Made by a program: the position numbers and the translations under genes. A stretch of DNA of 64,000 nt from Babylonia areolata (taxonomy: Eukaryota; Mollusca; Gastropoda; Neogastropoda; Buccinidae): NCBI RefSeq assembly GCF_041734735.1, contig NC_134891.1:15220244-15284243 (forward strand), in the 5' to 3' direction. The notes beneath the pieces were generated by a model. The model worked only from the letters and a program-made list of their open reading frames with translations. It was not told where the DNA came from and made no database searches. This document shows positions 57,135-64,000 of this stretch, piece after piece; within the stretch, counting starts at the first letter, position 1; the number at the start of each line of letters is the position of its first letter.

Positions 57135-60100
57135 TGAAATTATGGTGCTTAGAGCCTCGCCGACCACTAAGGCCATCTCAAGGCTATCGCCGCGTCAATA
57201 ACTACTACAAGGATAAAAAAACAACCAATTAAAACGAGTCACCACTTCAAACTTTCCACTCCAAAGTTAAAAAAACTTCCATAGTTTAAAACCTTCAAAT
57301 CTGGTTAAAAATGTTCACTTCTTTTAAGAAGTCCATCAGCGCCCACGGAGGGACATCACGAAACAAAGTCTTCAAAGAAAGCGCCGTGTAATGTCTGCGT
57401 CTAACGTCATGCAGATCCCAACAATCAAGGAGCACGTGTTTCACGGTGAGAGGCTCGTCACAGGGAATGCATCGAGGGGCCTCTTCCCCCTTCAACAAGT
57501 AAGAATGAGTAAAAAAAAGTGTGCCCCGTACGCAGTCTGCACAGCACAGACACCTTTTTTCTGTTCTTCACCCCCGAAGGAGGGTCTCTTTTAGGTCTGG
57601 ACGGATCTGGAAGAGCTTGTTGTCCGTCTGGGTGTTCCACTCCTCTTGCCAAAGATCCTTAACGTAAGTGTTCACCTTCCGCTTCATGTCTGTGTATGGT
57701 ACAAAGGATCTGGATAATTCTTTCTTTACAGCGTTCCTGGCCAGCAGGTCCGCCCTTTCGTTACCACGAATGCCAACATGTCCGGGAACCCAGGCCAACA
57801 CAACCTCGTATCCTTTCTTCGTTGCGAGAGTAAAATCTTCATAAAATTCCAGCAGTTTGGGATGAGTGATATTCCTGCAGGCGATCGCCTCCAGGGCTGA
57901 CAAGGAGTCGGAAAAGATCATGAATCTCTTTTGTTTCGAAGAGAGAACCATTTTTACCGCCAGAACCAGTGCGGTCAGTTCCGCAGTGTACACCGAGCTG
58001 TCAGACAGGATGTGTTCCGTTGAGGGCCGGTCAGGAAAGGCGGGACAGAACGCAGATGCAGCGACTCCGTCCTCCGACTTGGAACCGTCAGTGAAGATGC
58101 TTTGAAAAGTGGGGAATTTGTGGCAGAGTTCCGAATAGTAAGTTCTGAAGGCCAGAGAACTGGTGGAGTCTTTACGGTATGAGGCCAGATTGAATCGGAC
58201 CTCAGGTGTTGTAAAGGTCCACGGAGGGCTGTCAGGGAACTTAGAGAAATATGAGATGCCACCGACATCCAGATCGGCATTTTCTAAGTGCAGCTGAATG
58301 CGGAGTCCGAGAGGAGGTATGCAGTTTGGGTTGTCTTTAAATTTCTTACCGAAAGGGTTGTTGAATACAGCGTCATAAGCAGGGTTTGTAGGTTCAGAAA
58401 ACAATTACAAATAATAGTTTAGGGTCAGCTTCAGTCTGCGGTTGGAGAGAAGCGGTTCCCCCGCCTCTGCGTACAGGCTGTGCACAGGGGTGGTGCGGAA
58501 AGCACCTAAGCTGAGACGGAGCCCTTGGTGGTGTACAGGGTCCAACAGTTTCAGGTAGGACGGTCTGGCCGAGCCGTATACTACACTTCCATAATCCAGT
58601 TTGGACCGGACCAGGGCTCTGTAGAGGTGCAAGAGAGTTCTCTTATCAGCACCCCAGTTCGTGTGTGCCACAACTCGGATGATGTTCAGGGGTTTTTGGC
58701 AAGATACTTTCAGCTGTTTAATATGGCTGAGGAAGTTCAGCTTCTGATCAAAGACGACCCCTAAAAATTTGGCTTCCTTGACCGCCGGGATGGTGGATTT
58801 TCCCAGACGGATTTCAGGGTCCGGATAGAACTGGCGAAAATTATGAAAATGGATGCATTCAGTTTTGGAGGACGAAAATGTGAAGCCATTCTCCTCTGCC
58901 CAACACTGGATTTTGTTGACGCAGAGCTGAAGCCGTCGCTGGATGCTGGCATACGTGCTGCCAGTTGCATATAAGGCAAAATCGTCCACGAACAGCGAGC
59001 TGTCCGATCCCTTCTGAATGGATTGAACGATGTCATTAATTTTGATGCTGAAAAGAGCCGGCGACAGGATGCTCCCTTGCGGGACGCCCAGCTCCTGCTC
59101 GTGAATGTCGGACAGGGTGGTGCCGACTCTCACCTGGAATTGTCTGTCTTGTAAAAAATTGTGGATGAACTGAGGCAGGTGTCCTCGGAAGCCAAGCTTG
59201 TGCAAGTCCGAGAGAATACCAAATTTCCGGGTGGTATCATAAGCTTTCTCCAAGTCAAAAAATATGGCCACCACATGTTGTTTGTTTACAAAGGCATTTC
59301 TTACAGTGGTTTCCAGACGAACCAGATGGTCAACGGTAGAGCGATGCTTGCGGAAACCGCACTGTTCTTTCGCCAGAAGGCCATCGGTCTCTATTTTCCA
59401 CATCAGTCTACCGTTGACCATCTTCTCCATCAGTTTGCAGATGCAGCTGGTCAGTGCTATTGGGCGGTAGTTGGAGGGGTTCGAGGGGTCTTTTCCCGGT
59501 TTCGGCAGCGGGATTATGAGGGCTTTCGGCCAGGAGGGTGGAAAAAAGCCTGTGACCCAGATGTGGTTATAAACTTCAAGCAGGGTGTCCAGACAGGTTT
59601 GGGGAAGATGCTTTAAGAGTTTATAATGGACCTCGTCCATTCCTGGACAGGAATCCGTACAGGTCTGAAGGGCAGATTTAAGTTCATTCATTGTGAAAGG
59701 AAGGTTGTAATTCTCTGTGTTGTCGGAAGAGAAGTTACATGGTGTTTTTTTCTGACAGGTTTTTGGTTTTAAGAAACCGAGCAGATTTGTTAGCAGATCT
59801 CGAGTTCTGTTTAATTGTGGAGGCAAGCAAATTGGCAACTGCTTTCTTCTCTGTGACCAGAGCGTCTGAAAGTTTAAGATGATGAAAGGTTGGGCATACG
59901 TTTTTTCCCTTAATTCTTTTTAAAACCCTCCACACTTTCTTCTTGGGTGTGTTGGAGGTTAAGGAAGAGCAAAAATCTCTCCATGACTTCCTCTGGCTCT
60001 TTTTAAAAACATACCTGGCTTTCGCCCTCAGCTGTTGATGGGTTCGAACGCTATCGGTCTCCGGTCTCCGAAAGACGCGTCGCTGCGCTCTCTTCCGAGA

Positions 60101-60945
60101 CTTACGGGCCTCCCGACATTCCGCGTTAAACCAGGGCGTTCTAGGCACCTGAGGCTTGGAGGTAGACGATGGGACTGCTGCTTTGGCACAATCTAAAACG
60201 ATCCGAGTCAGAGTGTCAGCAGGGTCCTTGCTTTTCAATACTGTTTCTTCCTGCAGCTCCGCTCTTATCTTCGTGGTAAAAAAAACTCCAGTCTGCTTTG
60301 TCATAGTTCAGGCGGTCAGGCAGAGAGTCACCTTCTCCATCTGTGGGGCGGAGGACGACAGGAAACTGGTCACTCCCGTGCAGATCGTCGTGCACTTTCC
60401 ACTCGTAGTCCAGGACCAACGATGGATCGCAGACCGACAGATCTAAACACGAGAGCTTTCCAGAGGACAGATGAAGGTAAGTGGGAGACTTGTTGTTAAG
60501 ACAGCACAAGTCCATGTCGGAAAGAAAGTTTTCCAAGAGAAGACCTCGGGCTGATGTCATCTCACTTCCCCAGAGCGGGGAGTGTCCATTGAAGTCGCCC
60601 AACAGTAAAAACGGACGTGGGAGCTGGTCGACCAGGTTCATGAGGTCCTGCCTCAGAACACGGACGGCAGGAGGAAGGTACAGAGAGCAGACAGTGATGG
60701 TTTTCTCAAGTGTGACTCTGACTGCCACTGCCTGTAAAGGGGTGCTTAAAAGAACTGTACTGTATAAAAGGGACTTGTGAATAAAAAGAGCGACACCTCC
60801 CGTCAATCCCTCTTGCTTCGGCTGAGCGGGTTTAAAAATGGAGTTAAAACCAGAGAGAGATAAAACCTTGCCATCTCTTTGCAGAGTCTCCTGCAGCGCC
60901 AGCACTGAAGGTTTCAAAGCACGACAAAGCAATTGAACTGACTCT
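57135..60945 (-). mobile_element. I/Nimb-like LINE with RNase H, nearly complete ORF2
   Basis: Order on the minus strand: endonuclease (60932-60216), linker (60304-59735), RT (59838-58405), RNase H (58404-57568) and a C-terminal cysteine-histidine segment (57498-57295), then a 3' UTR ending near GCACCATAATTTC at 57135. The first residues of the endonuclease are missing, so it is 5'-truncated near 60945. RT plus RNase H puts it in the I group, but its sequence is clearly different from the I-type LINE at 1700. No solid TSD was found. Confidence 0.87.
57295..60932 (-). pseudogene. I/Nimb-like LINE ORF2
   Basis: Endonuclease: LKPSVLALQET, LLLGDFNGHSPLWGS, SDQFPVVL. RT: CPGMDEVHYKLLKHL, PLPKPGKDPSNPSNYRPIAL, FFDLEKAYDT (motif A), LGVPQGSILSPALFSIKIND (motif B), LFVDDFALYATG (motif C). 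RNase H: IFTDGSKSEDG, YTAELTALVLAV, IFSDSLSALEAI, WVPGHVGIRGNERADLLAR. C-terminus: CIPCDEPLTVKHVLLDC. RT and RNase H share a frame interrupted only by TAA at 58405-58407. Shifts near 60300, 59740 and 57570 separate the other parts. Four lesions in 1.2 kb of codons indicate a moderately young copy. Confidence 0.88.
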
Positions 60946-62216
60946 CACAAAAGAAGCTCAGTGAGACTCACAGAGCATACTGCATGATCTGCTTTAAATT
61001 CATTTTTAGTGTGTATCTAGATGGAAATGAACAGTACCCCACACAAAAAAGGGGAGTTGGAGTATAATGCATGCGTTTGTAGTGCTTTGTGTATCGAGAC
61101 GAGTTAAGGGAAATAACTCTGGTTGATCTGAACTTGGCGGAATAAACATGGCTTACATAGAAACACTCTGTCTGGACTCCATTTGTCCCTTTACATAATA
61201 TTACAGCAACCACATACTTCTAAGCAAGATGTGTTCATGAAATTTGGCACACATATACTTAGTGGCAATATCCACAATTGCACAAAGTTTGAAAGAAAAA
61301 TATTGAGTATACTTGATTTTATTCAAATAAGAATTTTCTGATTTTTATGGAAAGAATTGCGACTGAGGTGCAAGTATACTTATTTTTTAATCAGCTTAAC
61401 ATGACTAAAAACCTTCCAGTTTTAAGATTAGTTTTGTTGTGTTGTTTGTGGTTCAATTACAATGAAACGTTTGCATTGTATAGTATCTGTACTAAACTTT
61501 ATAACAGATTAAAGGGGAAAAAATGCTAAATCATGATGCCGAATCATGTAATTGTTGTAATTCAATGTGCTCACTGATTACTGTGCTTGTGATATTACCA
61601 CAATCCATGCAACAAGCACAACAAAATAACAAAAAAGATCCATACAACAAAACTGCTCACACAAAAGGTACAAGTTCACGTGAGTTTTATCCCAGCATAG
61701 CATCAAATGAAATACACTTCATAATCCAAATAAACACTTCAAACACTTCATCTGCAAAACAAACCTACTTGCCAAACCCATACTTCACACAATAAAGACA
61801 CACAACCTCATCAGTCAAACACTCAATCTGCAAAAAAATGTGCAGATAAGTGGCACAGGTAATCAATTCTTGTGGTACAAAGTGTTAATCATCTGGGTGG
61901 ATGGTGTTGATGTTGAACCTTTTCCTCCACTCTTTTTTCTCCACCGGTGGTATCAGTATGTTCCAAAAATGCACGGTTTATCCTGAAACAGTTTGTTATG
62001 TAATACTTCATAATCTTCTTTTATTATCTTTGTTTTGAATTATTTTCTATATGTTATGAAGTGTATTCATTAATGCTAATGTTAGATTAAATATCAACAG
62101 TAATTTCAGTTTTGTACATCTACATCACAGTTTTCATTCTTTACACAGAACTTTGCAAAACACTTTACTTCTATGTATATTTTATCAGAAAATAAAAAAA
62201 AGAATACACTTATATG

Positions 62217-62230
<14 letters not shown>

Positions 62231-62279
<49 letters not shown>
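62231..62279. repeat. (GT)n microsatellite
   Basis: Pure GT repeat preceded by a TATATA run. Confidence 0.95.
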
Positions 62280-62282
<3 letters not shown>

Positions 62283-62837
62283 ATTTCTTTCATAATATAA
62301 TCAGATAAAACAGTTTACTAATAATAAAAGTATAAAATAATGATTATTAATGCTGTATCATTATGAGTATCAGTGTGCATATCAGTGTGCACACTTTATG
62401 CATACTGGCATGTCAAGCACATGCACACTGATATCATTTATGTAAATGTCTATGCAAAACTTTACAATTCCATACATGTACATCTATACAAAGTTTGTAA
62501 ACAGAAACTGAGTTTCCACACTTAATGGTAAATTTATACTATAAATCAAAGTACATTCACAGTTGACCACAAATCACTCGCTCATAGATAGGAGTTCACC
62601 AGCAGACAATTCTTTACTTGACAGTGTAATGTGGTGGTGTTGCCTGTCCTGCTAATGACATGACTTGCCAGCAGTGATCTCAGAATTATTCACTGGTGTA
62701 CAGGCAGGCATATAAAGTACCATCATATCTTTCAGGGCTGAAAAAGAAATTGAACAATTAGTAATACTGTTAGCATTTACTGTTGACACAACTCTATATT
62801 TATTTACCTCAAAACAATACACACACAGACACAGAAA

Positions 62838-63084
62838 CACACACACACACACACACACACACACCAACCTGACACACATACACATAAAATTTCCATTGAA
62901 GCAAATTCTGTGAAACTAAAAACTATTCATAATGTCATGCCCTTGTTCCTCCCCATGCTCAGTTACATGTAATGGTTAAACTGAAGGGGTCGTGTGTGTG
63001 TGTGTGTGTGTGTGTGTGACTGACATGTATTCACATTGTGTCACACAGTGTGTGTGTGTATGTGTGTGTGTGTGTGTGTGTGTG
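62838..63084. repeat. (CA)n and (GT)n microsatellites
   Basis: CA at 62838-62864; GT at 62994-63018 and 63050-63084. Confidence 0.93.
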
Positions 63085-63150
63085 ACATATTGTGTGTATG
63101 TGACATATTGATTTTCTTTCAATTTACACTCTTAATTTCCTCAGATTCAC

Positions 63151-63174
63151 TTTATTCTTTTAATCATTTTTATT
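63151..63174 (-). terminator. Candidate polyadenylation signals
   Basis: Two AATAAA hexamers on the minus strand, about 205-225 bp after the stop of the putative exon. Confidence 0.4.
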
Positions 63175-63377
63175 CCACATGTCAAACAGTGAATTTCTGT
63201 ACCAATGTAGAGACAATAAATCAGTCTTGAGTCAATCATTGTTAAATAAATTATTATCAATTGATTATACCATCATTACATTTCAATAATTGTCAGACAC
63301 TTGAGCTATATCCAGTCCCCCAGTCACTTTGCTTGCATTTTCCTTGTGTGAACTTTTAGAAACACATTTCCCTCACT

Positions 63378-63773
63378 TCAGTGCAGCAAGTCAGTTTCAC
63401 TCGTTTCCATGTCAGTGACACCACTGATGGAACCTGGCGCATGTTGATTTCGGCAATTACAGGCGAAGGCTTCCAACCTGTGTGTATCTAGTCCAAATGT
63501 TGATTCGTCATCTACATCAAAATTAATTATTGATGATGAAAGCTGAACAACAATCCTGCGTCGTCTGCTTTCGAAATCAGCGTCGCCTTCGTATTCACTG
63601 AGATCGATTTCATGACCATCAGCATAGTTAGAATGGTCAGTTCGATCAATGAAGTATTGGGTTAGAAACTCACAAATGTCGTCTGCTTCACTTAATGGCA
63701 AAATGTGTGCAACGCAAGTGTATCTTGTCAGGAAATTGCCAAATCTCTCTTGAAATGCGAAGATCCCTTCCTT
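63378..63773 (-). CDS. Putative last exon of an unidentified host gene
   Basis: The minus strand has an acceptor-like CACTCTTTCTTAATAG directly before an open stretch of 131 codons plus stop (63380-63378). It starts KEGIFAFQERFGNFLTRYTC, continues VAHILPLSEADDICEFLTQY and SEYEGDADFESRRRRIVVQL, and ends DMETSETDLLH. The sequence is acidic and not repeat-like, with no RT or transposase motif. Two AATAAA signals on the same strand (63174-63169, 63156-63151) follow at a sensible distance. I recognise no family. It could instead be a chance frame. Confidence 0.45.
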   Translation of the reverse strand, partial: KEGIFAFQERFGNFLTRYTCVAHILPLSEADDICEFLTQYFIDRTDHSNYADGHEIDLSEYEGDADFESRRRRIVVQLSSSIINFDVDDESTFGLDTHRLEAFACNCRNQHAPGSISGVTDMETSETDLLH

Positions 63774-64000
63774 CTATTAAGAAAGAGTGAATACCGTAGT
63801 CGCACCTTCTCGCCACGTTAATTAATGTGGGTGTTTCCTCAGGGGGACACGGTGCAGGTTGTTTCAACCGACGCGGCACGGGAGCGAGCAACTGGCGCTA
63901 TATCAAAACTAGATCTCGGCCTCTCCAATCAAGGAAAGCCGCAGCTAGACCAGTTTAGCATGGAGAGGGATGGGCTCCGCCATGCTTTTCTGCCCAAAAC
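63774..64000. other. CpG-richer edge sequence
   Basis: Richer in G+C and CpG than the neighbouring 3 kb. If the exon call is right this is intron or a further exon of the same gene. Alternatively it is a promoter region. Nothing is decided by the sequence alone. Confidence 0.35.

Larger units (their letters stand above)
60946..63139. other. Gene-free AT-rich interval
   Basis: No exon or transposon recognised. Contains the microsatellites listed next and short A/T runs. Confidence 0.55.

Noticed and set aside
57135-60945. TSD for the I/Nimb-like LINE (short matches such as GCTCAGT)
   Set aside because: Matches of 6-7 bp near both ends are ambiguous and not placed exactly at the termini.
1-64000. 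LTR retrotransposon, endogenous virus or Polinton-like element
   Set aside because: No long terminal repeats, protease, integrase, capsid or envelope signatures were recognised. All RT sequences are of non-LTR type.

Overview
Kind of organism. This is animal nuclear DNA. It carries one intron-split host gene, squalene synthase (FDFT1), in about 20 kb of ordinary GT-AG introns, surrounded by non-LTR retrotransposons of several clades, two tRNA-derived SINE families, DNA transposon remnants and long GT/CA, TA and CT microsatellites. Both SINE families and the LINE mix look to me like a mollusc, most likely a caenogastropod snail. That assignment is from memory of the repeats and is inference. 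No bacterial, organellar or virus-like element was recognised.

Layout. 1-9.9 kb: CR1/Rex1-like LINE fragment; a 5'-truncated I-type LINE with RNase H and a 13-bp target-site duplication (TSD); SINE copies; a Penelope-like GIY-YIG fragment split by a CR1-like insertion. 9.9-17.9 kb: two complete LINEs on the minus strand, each with its own TSD. The first (9944-14112) has an APE endonuclease, a reverse transcriptase (RT) and a C-terminal C2H2 finger, nearly open. The second (14721-17934) is an RTE-type element, broken. 17.9-22.1 kb: unassigned DNA, a CR1 tail and a decayed mariner. 22.1-43.2 kb: seven exons of squalene synthase on the plus strand. The introns hold three short SINE tails, a second C2H2-finger LINE, a CR1/Rex1 fragment, two inverted-repeat (foldback) elements of 0.9 and 2.4 kb, full SINEs, an RTE-like fragment, a pogo-like remnant and a second copy of the I-type LINE 3' end. 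43.2-52.8 kb: 3' UTR, CR1 elements, a chimeric LINE, a minisatellite and an unclassified 0.7-kb repeat. 53.0-60.9 kb: a CR1 element with a PHD-like ORF1, and an I/Nimb-like LINE with RNase H. 60.9-64 kb: AT-rich DNA and, at the edge, what looks like the last exon of an unidentified host gene on the minus strand.

How the parts relate. The host gene encodes the enzyme joining two farnesyl diphosphates into squalene. Only its first exon (about 38 residues) is missing and was not found in the 22 kb upstream. The most informative mobile-DNA signal is that the I-type LINE ends in the same roughly 120-bp tail as the snail SINE found at four other places here. That tail folds into hairpins, one with a compensatory base-pair change, and in the LINE it abuts a TSD. 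This points to the LINE as the SINE's replication partner. The second clear oddity is the 2.4-kb foldback element with near-identical 285-bp arms, nested hairpins and a mirrored array of a short motif.
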